Positions 53,961-62,823 are shown, numbered from the stretch's first letter. The stretch is 64,000 nt of DNA from Aureibaculum flavum (GCF_016406085.1 NZ_JAEHFJ010000003.1:498288-562287); one strand, 5' to 3'. Notes: generated from the sequence alone by a model not told the origin. Numbers and translations are program-made.

Positions 53961-53979
53961 TTAATTCGAGGCTTTTTTT
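53953..53979 (+). terminator. Attenuator terminator upstream of pheA
   Basis: A perfect 8-bp GC-rich stem AAGCCTCG (53953-53960) / CGAGGCTT (53967-53974), loop TTAATT, with a seven-T run (53973-53979). It lies 65 bases before the pheA ATG, and no gene other than the leader peptide precedes it, so it acts as a conditional terminator. Confidence 0.9.
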
Positions 53980-54044
53980 ATGAATTGATTTAAACTTTTT
54001 AAGATAGATTAAGTTTTAACCAATTCAATTGTAAATTTTTAAAC

Positions 54045-54881
54045 ATGAATATTGCTATTCAAGGTATTTTAGGCTCATTTCACCACATCGTGGCTCATCA
54101 ATATTTTGGTGAAGATGTTAATTTAACAGAGTGCTTGTCTTTTGATGTAATGCCTCAACTAATTAATTCTAATAAAGTCGATGGTGCGGTTATGGCCATT
54201 GAAAATACATTAGCAGGTTCTATTTTATCAAATTATGCTCTGATTGATGAATTTGATTTAAGAATTCATGGCGAAGTACATTTGCCTATTCATCATAATT
54301 TAATGGCATTGGAAGGGCAGTCATTATCTGACATAAAAGAAGTCTGGTCGCATCCTATGGCAATATTACAATGTAGAAAATACTTTAGAGATTATCCAAA
54401 TATAAAATTAGTTGAAGAAAGTGATACGGCAGAGGTTGCAAAGCAAATTCAAGATAAAAAGTTGATGGGTATTGCTGCTATCGCGAGTAACATGGCTGCG
54501 GAAATTTATAATTTGAATATCATTGAAAGTGAAATACAAACAAGGAAGCTAAACTATACCCGCTTTTTTATCTTAAAGAAAAGTAATGGTAATATCAAAA
54601 GCTCTACAGATGTTAATAAGGCGTCATTGCGTTTTGTAACACACCATCATACAGGAAGTTTGTCTGAGGTATTACGTATTTTTGCAAGCTTTAATATGAA
54701 TCTGTCTAAAATACAATCGTTACCAATAATAGATAACCCTTGGAATTATTCTTTTTTTGCAGATGTTGTTTTTGATGATTATCAACAATTTCAGAAGGCG
54801 ATTATAGAAGTTAAAAATAAAGTGAGTGATTTAAAAGTAATTGGAGAATACAAACAAAGTAAACGTAAGCATGACAGCTAA
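54045..54881 (+). CDS. pheA: Prephenate dehydratase
   Basis: A 278-residue cytoplasmic enzyme converting prephenate to phenylpyruvate in phenylalanine synthesis. The catalytic domain includes AIENTLAGSIL (51-61) and the signature TRF (Thr172-Phe174) in NYTRFFIL. A C-terminal ACT domain (about 195-270, FVTHHHTGSLSEVLRIFASFNMNLSKIQSLP) should bind Phe for feedback inhibition. No chorismate mutase domain is attached; that activity is fused to the DAHP synthase at 56962. It is the first structural gene after the attenuator and overlaps the aminotransferase start by 11 bases. Confidence 0.95.
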   Translation: MNIAIQGILGSFHHIVAHQYFGEDVNLTECLSFDVMPQLINSNKVDGAVMAIENTLAGSILSNYALIDEFDLRIHGEVHLPIHHNLMALEGQSLSDIKEVWSHPMAILQCRKYFRDYPNIKLVEESDTAEVAKQIQDKKLMGIAAIASNMAAEIYNLNIIESEIQTRKLNYTRFFILKKSNGNIKSSTDVNKASLRFVTHHHTGSLSEVLRIFASFNMNLSKIQSLPIIDNPWNYSFFADVVFDDYQQFQKAIIEVKNKVSDLKVIGEYKQSKRKHDS

Positions 54882-56025
54882 AGCCAACAGATTAAATAGC
54901 GTAAAAGAATACTACTTTTCTCGTAAATTAAGGGAAGTTCGTCAGCTTAAGGCAGCTGGCAAACCGATAATTAATATTGGTATTGGAAGTCCTGATCTGG
55001 ATCCACCAATTACTGTAAGTAGAGCAATGCAGAATGCGTTAGAACAAAATAATATTCACGGTTACCAAAGTTATCAAGGTTTACCGGAGTTTAGAGCTGC
55101 CATTTCTAATTTCTATAATAAATATTACGATGTTGATATAAACCCAGAGAATGAGATTTTGCCTTTAATGGGTTCCAAAGAAGGTATAATGCACATTTCA
55201 ATGGCATTTTTAAATGTAGGTGATGAAGTTTTAATTCCAAATCCTGGTTATCCTACCTATACTTCAGTTACTAATTTATTAGAAGCTCAACCTGTGTATT
55301 ACGATTTGGTTGATGAAAACAATTGGTTACCTGATTTAGAAACTTTAGAAAAATCTGATTTATCTAAAGTTAAGTTAATGTGGGTAAATTATCCTCATAT
55401 GCCAACAGGTAAAAAGCCAACAAAAGAGTTGTTTAAAAACCTGATTGCCTTTGCGAAAAAGCATGATATTATTTTAATAAATGACAATCCATATAGTTTT
55501 ATCTTAAATGATAATCCACTTAGTATTTTAAATATAGATGGAGCAAAAGAGGTGGCGTTAGAGCTAAATTCACTCAGTAAAACTTTTAATATGGCAGGTT
55601 GGCGTGTAGGGATGCTATTGGGTTCCGCTGAGCATATGAATACGGTTTTACAAGTAAAAAGTAATATGGATTCTGGAATGTTTTATGGAATTCAACAGGG
55701 AGCAATTGCAGCCCTACAATCGGATTATAGTTGGTTTAACAACTTAAATATTATTTATGAAAAACGTAGAAATATCGCTTGGAAGATTGCGGATGCGTTA
55801 GGTTGTACATATGACAAGGATGCCTCTGGACTGTTTGTTTGGGCAAAATTACCAATTGGATTAACGGCAGAGCAAACAGCAGATGATTTATTATATACCT
55901 ATGATGTGTTTCTAGCTCCAGGTACTATTTTTGGAACCAATGGAGAAGGCTATATAAGACTTTCATTATGTGTTACAGAAGAAGTGTTGAGCGAAGTATT
56001 AAGTCGAATATTGAGAGCTAATTAA
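54871..56025 (+). CDS. PLP-dependent class I/II aminotransferase (aromatic pathway)
   Basis: A 384-residue enzyme from the ATG at 54871. A TTG at 54841 in frame would lengthen it by 10 residues and overlap pheA more. The fold-type I layout shows INIGIGSPDLDPP near the start, GLPEFRAAIS, GSKEG (PLP phosphate loop), NYPHMPTGKK, the internal-aldimine Lys237 in LNSLSKTFNMAGWRVG, and GEGYIRLSLCVTEE at the end. Between pheA and tyrA it most likely transaminates phenylpyruvate and hydroxyphenylpyruvate, or prephenate to arogenate; sequence does not decide. The stop abuts the tyrA start. Confidence 0.9.
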   Translation: MTAKANRLNSVKEYYFSRKLREVRQLKAAGKPIINIGIGSPDLDPPITVSRAMQNALEQNNIHGYQSYQGLPEFRAAISNFYNKYYDVDINPENEILPLMGSKEGIMHISMAFLNVGDEVLIPNPGYPTYTSVTNLLEAQPVYYDLVDENNWLPDLETLEKSDLSKVKLMWVNYPHMPTGKKPTKELFKNLIAFAKKHDIILINDNPYSFILNDNPLSILNIDGAKEVALELNSLSKTFNMAGWRVGMLLGSAEHMNTVLQVKSNMDSGMFYGIQQGAIAALQSDYSWFNNLNIIYEKRRNIAWKIADALGCTYDKDASGLFVWAKLPIGLTAEQTADDLLYTYDVFLAPGTIFGTNGEGYIRLSLCVTEEVLSEVLSRILRAN

Positions 56026-56877
56026 ATGGAAAAAGTAGTTGTTATCGGTTTAGGGTTAATAGGAGGTTCAATGGCAATTGACCTTAAGAAAAATGGTAAT
56101 TATCATATTATTGGAATTGATAGAAATGTAAATCATACTAATAAAGCATTGGAATTAGGCATTATAGATGAAATTGGAGCTGATTCAATTTTAACTGAAG
56201 CAGACGTGGTAATTGTTGCCGTTCCTGCCGATGCAATACCTCCAGTTACAAAATCGGTTTTAGATCAAATTAATGAAAACACATTGGTTTTTGATGTAGG
56301 GTCAGTAAAAGGGCAAGTATGTAATCAGGTAAAAGAACATCCAAATAGAAGGAATTATGTAGCAGCCCACCCTATTGCTGGTACTGAGTTTTCAGGACCG
56401 GAAGCAGCATTTAGTGGTTTGTTTACCAATAAGATTAATATAATTTGTGAAAAAAAGTTATCAGATAAAAACATATTAGAAAAAGCATTGCAAATTTTTG
56501 ATAAATTAGAAATGCGAACCACTTTTATGAAAGCTGATGAGCATGATAAACACATTGCTTATGTTTCACATTTATCGCATATAAGTTCATTTATGTTAGG
56601 TAAAACGGTGCTAGAAATTGAGCCAAATGAGCACAATATTTTTAATATGGCAGGGAGTGGATTTAGATCAACGGTGCGTTTAGCAAAAAGTTCTCCCGCA
56701 ATGTGGACACCTATTTTTTTGCAAAACAAGGAGAACGTTTTAAAATCGTTAACCGAGTATATAAAAAACCTAGAAACCTTTAAAAATAAGATTGAAGAGG
56801 GGTCAAATGAAGAAGTTTTTAATATTATGGAGAACACAAACAGAATTAAAAACATACTAGATGGTATTGTTAAGTAA
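56026..56877 (+). CDS. tyrA: Prephenate dehydrogenase
   Basis: A 283-residue enzyme that oxidatively decarboxylates prephenate (or arogenate) in tyrosine synthesis. The NAD(P)-binding Rossmann motif is GLGLIGGS (Gly8, Gly10, Gly13), then DVVIVAVPADAIPP, VFDVGSVKG, and the catalytic-domain motif AAHPIAGTEFSGPEAA. HIAYVSHLSHISSFML carries the substrate His region. It is shorter than mutase-fused forms and has no ACT domain. It starts immediately after the aminotransferase stop, consistent with translational coupling. Confidence 0.95.
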   Translation: MEKVVVIGLGLIGGSMAIDLKKNGNYHIIGIDRNVNHTNKALELGIIDEIGADSILTEADVVIVAVPADAIPPVTKSVLDQINENTLVFDVGSVKGQVCNQVKEHPNRRNYVAAHPIAGTEFSGPEAAFSGLFTNKINIICEKKLSDKNILEKALQIFDKLEMRTTFMKADEHDKHIAYVSHLSHISSFMLGKTVLEIEPNEHNIFNMAGSGFRSTVRLAKSSPAMWTPIFLQNKENVLKSLTEYIKNLETFKNKIEEGSNEEVFNIMENTNRIKNILDGIVK

Positions 56878-56961
56878 TTAATCATCTAGAAATCAATAAG
56901 TAAAAAATAATTAATAATAAATATAATACGCAGTAGTATTTAATCGCAAACAGAAGAAATT

Positions 56962-58041
56962 ATGGAATCAGTAGACTTTTCAACATGGTTAAAGAAGATG
57001 GAGTTAAACCATCCTTTAGTAATTGCCGGACCATGTAGTGCAGAAACGGAAGAGCAAGTTTTAAAAATAGCTCATCAATTAAAAGAAACGGATGCTACTG
57101 TTTTTAGAGCAGGTATTTGGAAACCAAGAACACGTCCAGGAAATTTCGAAGGCAATGGTGTAAAAGCATTACCATGGATGGCTAAAGTAAAGGAAGAAAC
57201 AGGAATGTTAACTACTGTTGAAGTGGCAAATGCAGAGCATGCTAAGTTAGCTTTAGAATTTGATATTGATATCATTTGGATTGGTGCAAGAACAACTGTA
57301 AATCCTTTTGCTGTACAAGAAATTGCAGATGCATTGGCAGGTACTGATAAAATAGTGTTAGTAAAAAATCCTATAAATCCTGATTTAGAATTGTGGATTG
57401 GTGCTATTGAGCGTTTACATACTATGGGAATAAAGAATTTAGGAGCTATTCATAGAGGCTTCTCATCTTTTAAAAAGACGAAATATAGAAACACACCACA
57501 ATGGCAAATTCCTATTGCTTTAAAACAAAGGTTTCCAACATTGCCTATTATTAATGATCCTTCGCACATTTGTGGTGAGCGTGAAGGTCTTTTTGATGTA
57601 TGTCAGACTTCTTTAGATTTAAAATTTGAAGGCTTAATGATAGAAACTCATTTTGATCCAGATAACGCATGGAGTGATGCTAAACAACAAATTACACCAG
57701 CTAGATTAAAAGAAATTACAGAAGAGCTTAAAGTTCGTAAAGGTAGAGTTGAAGAAAAAGATTCTTTAGCTAAATTGAATAATTTAAGAGCTGAAATCAA
57801 TGTATTAGACAAACAATTAATTGATTTATTAGCTGATAGAATGGATGTTGTTGAAAACATTGGTAAGGTGAAAAAAGAAAGTAACGTTGCTATTTTACAA
57901 CGTAGCCGATGGTCAGAAGTAATGCAAGGAATGGTTAATGAAGGTAAACTAAATGGGCTTAGCGAAGATTTTATAGAAAAAATATTCAAATCTATCCACC
58001 AAGAGTCTATTGAACATCAAGAGAAAATTGTAAATAACTAG
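56962..58041 (+). CDS. Bifunctional DAHP synthase / chorismate mutase (type II)
   Basis: A 359-residue fusion. Residues about 10-265 are a type I DAHP synthase of the KDPG-aldolase-like subgroup (VIAGPCSAETEEQV, FRAGIWKPRTRPGNFEG, IIWIGARTTVNPFAVQEIADAL, NDPSHICGEREGLF, GLMIETHFDPDNAWSDA). Residues about 275-350 are an AroQ chorismate mutase (LNNLRAEINVLDKQLIDLLADRMDVVENIGKVK). It thus supplies both the first shikimate step and prephenate. Fusion of this kind is usual in Bacteroidota and lets prephenate or chorismate regulate entry to the pathway. An 84-base gap follows tyrA, and a terminator at 58075-58110 closes the operon. Confidence 0.95.
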   Translation: MESVDFSTWLKKMELNHPLVIAGPCSAETEEQVLKIAHQLKETDATVFRAGIWKPRTRPGNFEGNGVKALPWMAKVKEETGMLTTVEVANAEHAKLALEFDIDIIWIGARTTVNPFAVQEIADALAGTDKIVLVKNPINPDLELWIGAIERLHTMGIKNLGAIHRGFSSFKKTKYRNTPQWQIPIALKQRFPTLPIINDPSHICGEREGLFDVCQTSLDLKFEGLMIETHFDPDNAWSDAKQQITPARLKEITEELKVRKGRVEEKDSLAKLNNLRAEINVLDKQLIDLLADRMDVVENIGKVKKESNVAILQRSRWSEVMQGMVNEGKLNGLSEDFIEKIFKSIHQESIEHQEKIVNN

Positions 58042-58074
58042 TATTCAATTTTTGAAATAGATTTAAAGATTAAG

Positions 58075-58110
58075 TCCTACATGGTTTTCAAAACTATGTG
58101 GGATTTTTTT
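58075..58110 (+). terminator. Terminator of the aromatic amino acid operon
   Basis: TCCTACATGGTTTT (58075-58088) pairs with AAAACTATGTGGGA (58090-58103) with two G-U pairs; the innermost pairs open to form the loop. Seven Ts follow (58104-58110). Confidence 0.85.
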
Positions 58111-58150
58111 ATAATAGAGGTGTTATTTTTAGTATTTTTATTCGAAATTT

Positions 58151-59182
58151 ATGGACTCTAAATCAACACATATATTAGTTATTCGTCTCTCTGCAATGGG
58201 CGATGTGGCGATGGTCGTTCCCATTATTAGAGCTTTGGTAGAACAATACCCAACAGTTAAAATAACAATGGTTTCCAGGACTTTTCTCAAACCTTTGTTT
58301 GATGATATTCCTAATGTGCACTTTTACGCCGCAGATGTAAAAGGAACACATAAGGGTCTTATGGGTTTGTATAAGTTGAGTAAAGAATTGAAACAATTGA
58401 AGTTCAATGCATTTGCCGATTTACATAATGTGTTGCGATCAAAAGTGTTGCGATTTTTTCTTTTTGGGATAAAAATGGCGGTAATTGATAAGGGTAGGGC
58501 GGAAAAAAAAGCATTAACACGTATTGAGAATAAGATTTTTAAACCGCTTAAAACTTCACACGAACGTTATGCGGATGTATTTGGAAAATTAGGTTATCCA
58601 ATAAATTTATTGAATCCTATTTTTCCAGAAAAAGAAAAATTATCAGAAAGGATAACTAATCTAATAGGTTTAGATCATAAAAAGTGGATTGGTATTGCTC
58701 CTTTTGCACAGCATCAAGGTAAAATGTATCCATTAGATTTAATAGAAAAGGTAATTGATAAGCTGACGGTATCTAACAATTATAAAGTATTACTGTTTGG
58801 AGGTGGTGAAAAGGAAATAAAGGCCTTAAACGATCTAGAAAACCGTTATTCAGATACTATTACGGTAGCCGGAAAGTTAAATTTTAAGGAAGAGTTAGCT
58901 TTGATTTCAAATTTAGATGGTATGCTTAGTATGGATTCTGCGAACGGACATTTATCGGCCATGCAAGGCGTAAAAACCATCACCATTTGGGGTGTTACCC
59001 ATCCCTATGCAGGATTCACTCCATTTAACCAACCGCAAGAGTATCAAATTTTACCAGATTTAGAGAAATATCCGAAGTTACCATGTTCAATTTATGGTAA
59101 TAAAATTTGTGAAGGCTATGAAGATGTAATGCGGAGTATTGATCCACAAACTGTGGTCGATAAAATTGCTGAGATCATTTAA
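58151..59182 (+). CDS. GT9 (heptosyltransferase-like) glycosyltransferase
   Basis: A 343-residue protein of the ADP-heptose:LPS heptosyltransferase family. It has the N-terminal ILVIRLSAMGDVAMVVPIIRAL, FADLHNVLRSKVL, the donor-domain IGIAPFAQHQGKMYPLDLIEKVI, VLLFGGGEKE and the late SMDSANGHLSAMQGVKTITIWGVTHPYAGF. It should act at the inner membrane in lipopolysaccharide core building. Which sugar is transferred cannot be stated; many Bacteroidota members are annotated only as GT9. It follows the aromatic operon terminator and precedes a lipoprotein gene by 46 bases. Confidence 0.88.
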   Translation: MDSKSTHILVIRLSAMGDVAMVVPIIRALVEQYPTVKITMVSRTFLKPLFDDIPNVHFYAADVKGTHKGLMGLYKLSKELKQLKFNAFADLHNVLRSKVLRFFLFGIKMAVIDKGRAEKKALTRIENKIFKPLKTSHERYADVFGKLGYPINLLNPIFPEKEKLSERITNLIGLDHKKWIGIAPFAQHQGKMYPLDLIEKVIDKLTVSNNYKVLLFGGGEKEIKALNDLENRYSDTITVAGKLNFKEELALISNLDGMLSMDSANGHLSAMQGVKTITIWGVTHPYAGFTPFNQPQEYQILPDLEKYPKLPCSIYGNKICEGYEDVMRSIDPQTVVDKIAEII

Positions 59183-59228
59183 TAGGTTTTGTAAACTTTT
59201 ATGGAATAATAGTTGATAATCTAATCAC

Positions 59229-60092
59229 ATGACAAAAAAAATTACAAGTATTATTCTGTTAATTGTACTTTTTTCCTGTAAAAAGGAAAGTATATCACAG
59301 AATTCGTTAATTACAGCCATTGCTCCAACAGTAAAACATAATCTACTCAATCCTGACGGAAATACGTTAAAAACTAGATTTCATCCACCAATCGGCTATA
59401 AAAGAGATTCACTTCAAAAAGAATCATTTGGCTATTTTTTACAAAACTATCCTTTAAAAGAGCATGGCAAGCAAGTTCAGATTTATAATGGTAATTTAAA
59501 GAACCGACAAGACGTGCATGCTGCTATTTTTGATGTCAGTGTTGGCAAACGCGATTTGCAACAATGTGCAGATGCCACCATGCGTTTACGAGCCGATTAT
59601 CTCTACCAACAAAAGAAATATGATAGCATTCATTTTAATTTCACTAACGGGTTTAATGCTAATTATAGCAAATGGAGAACGGGTCAACGAATTTCGGTAA
59701 AAGGAAATAAAGTAAGTTGGTATGGTGGAAGTTCTAAAAGTGACTCAAGATCTAGCTTCGATAAATATTTAACCATGGTCTTTAGTTATGCCGGAACCCT
59801 ATCTTTAGAGAAAGAGTTGAAGAAAATTTCAATTAGTCAAATGCAAATAGGCGATATTTTTATTCAAGGAGGTAGTCCCGGTCATGCCGTAATTGTGGTA
59901 GATATTGCTAAAAATATAGCGGGTAAAAAGCTATTTCTACTAGCACAGAGTTATATGCCTGCACAAGAAATACATGTTTTAAAGAATTTTAACAATACGG
60001 AAATTTCCCCTTGGTATAATGCTGAAAACTTGGAACAGTTATATACTCCAGAGTGGAATTTTACTAAAAATGATTTAAGAAGATTCAATTAA
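59229..60092 (+). CDS. DUF4846 lipoprotein
   Basis: A 287-residue lipoprotein (lipobox VLFSC, Cys17). The mature part matches DUF4846: TRFHPPIGYKR, FGYFLQNYPLKEHGKQVQIYNG, DVSVGKRDLQQCADATMRLRADYL, a YSKWRTGQR segment, and a late GDIFIQGGSPGHAVIVVDIA with a conserved Gly-His. The domain is widespread in Bacteroidota and of unknown function; the His-containing end might be catalytic, which is speculation. It may be co-transcribed with the GT9 gene. Confidence 0.85.
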   Translation: MTKKITSIILLIVLFSCKKESISQNSLITAIAPTVKHNLLNPDGNTLKTRFHPPIGYKRDSLQKESFGYFLQNYPLKEHGKQVQIYNGNLKNRQDVHAAIFDVSVGKRDLQQCADATMRLRADYLYQQKKYDSIHFNFTNGFNANYSKWRTGQRISVKGNKVSWYGGSSKSDSRSSFDKYLTMVFSYAGTLSLEKELKKISISQMQIGDIFIQGGSPGHAVIVVDIAKNIAGKKLFLLAQSYMPAQEIHVLKNFNNTEISPWYNAENLEQLYTPEWNFTKNDLRRFN

Positions 60093-60138
60093 ACAGTGCC
60101 GTTTTCGAATCTTTTTAAAAATTTATTTTACTTCAGGC

Positions 60139-60162
60139 AACTATTTTTAACATCGCTGCGTC
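60139..60162 (+). promoter_or_regulatory. Candidate autoregulated ECF-type promoter
   Basis: AAC (60139-60141), 17 bases, then CGTC (60159-60162). This -35 AAC / -10 CGTC pattern is typical of promoters read by group ECF sigma factors. It lies 25 bases upstream of the sigma gene itself, with no TAnnTTTG box, so the sigma factor likely drives its own operon. Confidence 0.5.
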
Positions 60163-60186
60163 TATATAAATAGAAAACAAAAACAA

Positions 60187-60747
60187 TTGAAAATCATTTC
60201 ATTTTATACCAACGAAAAACAATTGATAAATAAGGCTGCTGCTGAAAACAGGCAAGCACAGCAGGCGTTGTATGAAAAGCATGCACCAAAAATGTTAAGT
60301 GTATGTAGGCAGTATATTAATGATTTGCATTTTGCAGAAGATGTAATGATTAATGGGTTTGTAAAAGTTTTTAAGCATTTAAGTTCGTTTAAACACGAAG
60401 GCAGTTTTGAAGGTTGGATACGGAAAATTATGGTAAGGGAATCTATTTCACACCTTAGGAAACAGCAATTTGTGGTTTATGACGATGATATTATTGATCG
60501 GAATAATGATGTTGAAACTTTTACTTCTGAACTAGACGTTGCTCACATTCAGTTGTTAATTGATGCGTTACCTACAGGTTATAAAACGGTGTTTGTTTTA
60601 AATACTGTAGAGGGTTATAAACATCAAGAGATTGCTAAGATGTTAGATATTTCAGAAAGTACATCTAAATCACAATTGTTTAAAGCACGAAAAATGCTTC
60701 AAGAAAAATTAAAGCAGCAGAAAATTATAGGTTATGGCACAAAATAA
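60187..60747 (+). CDS. ECF RNA polymerase sigma factor (second)
   Basis: A 186-residue sigma-70 factor using TTG as start; no ATG is available before conserved region 2. Region 2 spans about residues 20-95 (ALYEKHAPKMLSVCRQYINDLHFAEDVMINGFVKVFKHL, GWIRKIMVRESISHLRK) and region 4 about 125-180 (LPTGYKTVFVLNTVEGYKHQEIAKMLDISESTSKSQLFKARKML). It differs from the PUL sigma at 14177 in size and partner. The downstream gene, overlapping by 14 bases, encodes a membrane-anchored protein that is probably its anti-sigma. The target genes are unknown apart from likely autoregulation. Confidence 0.92.
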   Translation: MKIISFYTNEKQLINKAAAENRQAQQALYEKHAPKMLSVCRQYINDLHFAEDVMINGFVKVFKHLSSFKHEGSFEGWIRKIMVRESISHLRKQQFVVYDDDIIDRNNDVETFTSELDVAHIQLLIDALPTGYKTVFVLNTVEGYKHQEIAKMLDISESTSKSQLFKARKMLQEKLKQQKIIGYGTK

Positions 60748-61495
60748 ATTTGAACAACATATAAAAGAGGAGCTAAATAGGCGAGAAATTCAACCATCTG
60801 ATAATGCATGGAACAAAATTTCTAATAAATTAGAACCACCTCAAAAAGAAAAGAAACCTCGTTATATGTGGTTAGGTGTTGCCGCAAGTTTTGCTGGATT
60901 ACTTATTATTTCAACAATATATTTCAATTATGATAAAACTGATAGTAATGATAGTAATACTGTGGTTGAAACTAATAAAGAAAATATTGAAATTATAGAA
61001 AGGGATTCAAATTCATTAGCAAAAGAAGTTGAAGAAAATCAAATTGCAAATACAGAGGTGGTAACACCAAGTAATAGTAAAGAAGGTTATAAAAAAGAAA
61101 AAGTTGAGAGGTTAGAAAAAGAAATTAAAAAACCAATAATAAATGAAGATAATGCGATGGCTATAGTTCAAACTCAACAGAAAGTTAAAAATGACAAAGT
61201 CGTGTTTAGTCAAGAAGAAATAATACAACAAAAAATTGCTGAAGTAGTTGCTAAAGTTGATAAACTTGAGAAAGATAGCAGCACTTTAACAGATTTAGAA
61301 GTTGATGCTTTAATTCTTCAAGCTCAAAAAGAAATATTGCAGAACAAAATATTTCGCCAAGATCGTTCTGTTGATGCTATGGCTTTATTGAACGAAGTTG
61401 AAGGAGAATTAGAAAGACCTTTAAAAGACAAACTTTTCGACTTACTTAAAAAAGGAATATTAGAAACAAAAAATGCCCTTGCCGATTCAAATTAA
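60734..61495 (+). CDS. Putative anti-sigma factor (membrane-anchored)
   Basis: A 253-residue protein. The N-terminal 45 residues (FEQHIKEELNRREIQPSDNAWNKISNKLEP) form a short cytoplasmic helix pair resembling the sigma-binding part of anti-sigma proteins. One membrane span lies at about 46-64 (WLGVAASFAGLLIISTIYF). The rest is Glu/Lys-rich and probably coiled coil in the periplasm. It lacks a FecR domain. The 14-base overlap with the sigma gene is the main evidence of function. A regulator unrelated to the sigma is the alternative. Confidence 0.65.
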   Translation: MAQNKFEQHIKEELNRREIQPSDNAWNKISNKLEPPQKEKKPRYMWLGVAASFAGLLIISTIYFNYDKTDSNDSNTVVETNKENIEIIERDSNSLAKEVEENQIANTEVVTPSNSKEGYKKEKVERLEKEIKKPIINEDNAMAIVQTQQKVKNDKVVFSQEEIIQQKIAEVVAKVDKLEKDSSTLTDLEVDALILQAQKEILQNKIFRQDRSVDAMALLNEVEGELERPLKDKLFDLLKKGILETKNALADSN

Positions 61496-61517
61496 TAATT
61501 AAAAAAAATTTAACAAA

Positions 61518-62597
61518 ATGAACAAAAGTATCTATGTAATAGGTTTGCTAATGGTATTTAGCACCCTAAATTTAAACGCACAAGAGGATAGTATACCAAT
61601 GATTAAGAGCTTGAAGTTCCAAAAGGAATATGTAGCTACTCAGGAAAAAGAAGCTCTGAAAAACGAAATTGAAAGCATTAACAACCGTTTAAAAAATAAA
61701 CAAATAACTGAAAGTGAAGCTCAAAGTTTAAAGGAAGCAGCAGCAAAAAAAAGAGCATTGAATATCGAAAATAGAAATGCTATAATTGATAATAAAATTG
61801 CTTTGCTAGAAAGGAATGATGGTGAAATGTTAATGATTAGTGAGAAAGATTCATTAGGAGCTTCAAGAATTGTACTAGGAATGGGACACAAAGATTTAGA
61901 TAATGACTATATTTTTGGTGTAAAAGTTCAAGATAATCGACCTAAAAAAGTGAAATATGATGATAGAACTACATCGGCTTTAATTATAGCTGTGGGTTTG
62001 AACAATGCATTAATAGAAAATCAGTCCTTAGATGACTCTCCATATAAAGTAGGGGGAAGCCGCTTTTTTGAATTAGGATGGGAGTGGCAAACACGTGTAT
62101 TTAAAAACTCCAATTTCTTAAGATTAAATTATGGACTTTCGTTTCAATTTAATGGTTTAAAACCAGAGGGTAACCAATATTTTGTAAACAATAATGGTCA
62201 AACAGAACTGCAAGAGTTTGATTATGAATTAAAAAAATCGAAACTACGTATGGATAATTTGGTCTTCCCTGTTCATTTTGAGTTTGGTCCTTCAAAGGTT
62301 AAAAAAACAGAACAAAGTATCAGATATTCCACTCATAAAAAGTTCAGATTTGGAATCGGTGGCTATGGTGGATTTAACTTAGGTACACGTCAAAAATTAA
62401 AATATAAAATAGATGGTGAAAATGTAAAAGATAAAATTAAACGTGACTACAACTCCCCAAATTTTATATATGGATTAAGTACATATGCTGGATTTGGAGA
62501 TACTACAATCTATTTAAAGTATGATTTAAATCCAATTTTTAAAGATGCACTAGTAGAACAACATAATATTTCATTAGGACTTCGTTTTCATTTATAG
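61518..62597 (+). CDS. Predicted outer membrane beta-barrel protein with N-terminal coiled coil
   Basis: A 359-residue protein with signal peptide (to about residue 21, LNLNA-Q). A charged helix region follows (KEALKNEIESINNRLKNKQITESEAQSLKEAAAKKRALN, about 45-90), then beta-strand-rich sequence from about 150 (SALIIAVGLNNALI, RFFELGWEWQTRVF, FRFGIGGYGGFNLGTRQ, FIYGLSTYAGFGDTTIYLKYDL) ending NISLGLRFHL, an outer-membrane closing strand. It is last in the sigma/anti-sigma operon (22-base gap), so it may be the sensor or the effector of that system. The function is unknown. Confidence 0.7.
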   Translation: MNKSIYVIGLLMVFSTLNLNAQEDSIPMIKSLKFQKEYVATQEKEALKNEIESINNRLKNKQITESEAQSLKEAAAKKRALNIENRNAIIDNKIALLERNDGEMLMISEKDSLGASRIVLGMGHKDLDNDYIFGVKVQDNRPKKVKYDDRTTSALIIAVGLNNALIENQSLDDSPYKVGGSRFFELGWEWQTRVFKNSNFLRLNYGLSFQFNGLKPEGNQYFVNNNGQTELQEFDYELKKSKLRMDNLVFPVHFEFGPSKVKKTEQSIRYSTHKKFRFGIGGYGGFNLGTRQKLKYKIDGENVKDKIKRDYNSPNFIYGLSTYAGFGDTTIYLKYDLNPIFKDALVEQHNISLGLRFHL

Positions 62598-62775
62598 ATA
62601 CATACCAAATAGTCATTAAAATACTCGATTAAATTTGTTTCTATTACCTTTATATTTCAAAATAAAATAGAACCGTAGTCAAAACTATGCTTATATTTTC
62701 TATTTCATTTAAATGAAATATAACTCAAATTTATTATCAATTATTTTAGAGTCTATCCGGTATTAATTTGAAACA

Positions 62776-62802
62776 AAAAAACCTCCAATTTGGAGGTTTT
62801 TT
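62776..62802. terminator. Bidirectional terminator between the OMP and BON-LysM genes
   Basis: A 12-bp stem AAAAAACCTCCA / TGGAGGTTTTTT with loop ATT; the stem itself supplies T runs on both strands, suiting the two convergent genes. Confidence 0.92.
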
Positions 62803-62823
62803 GATATTATAACATGTGTTATT

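Noticed and set aside
53597-54044. T-box riboswitch upstream of pheA
   Set aside because: No T-box sequence or specifier loop; the aromatic leader peptide and simple alternative stems explain the region better.
54841-54870. TTG start of the aromatic aminotransferase at 54841
   Set aside because: An ATG at 54871 overlaps pheA by only 11 bases and begins at the family-typical N-terminus.
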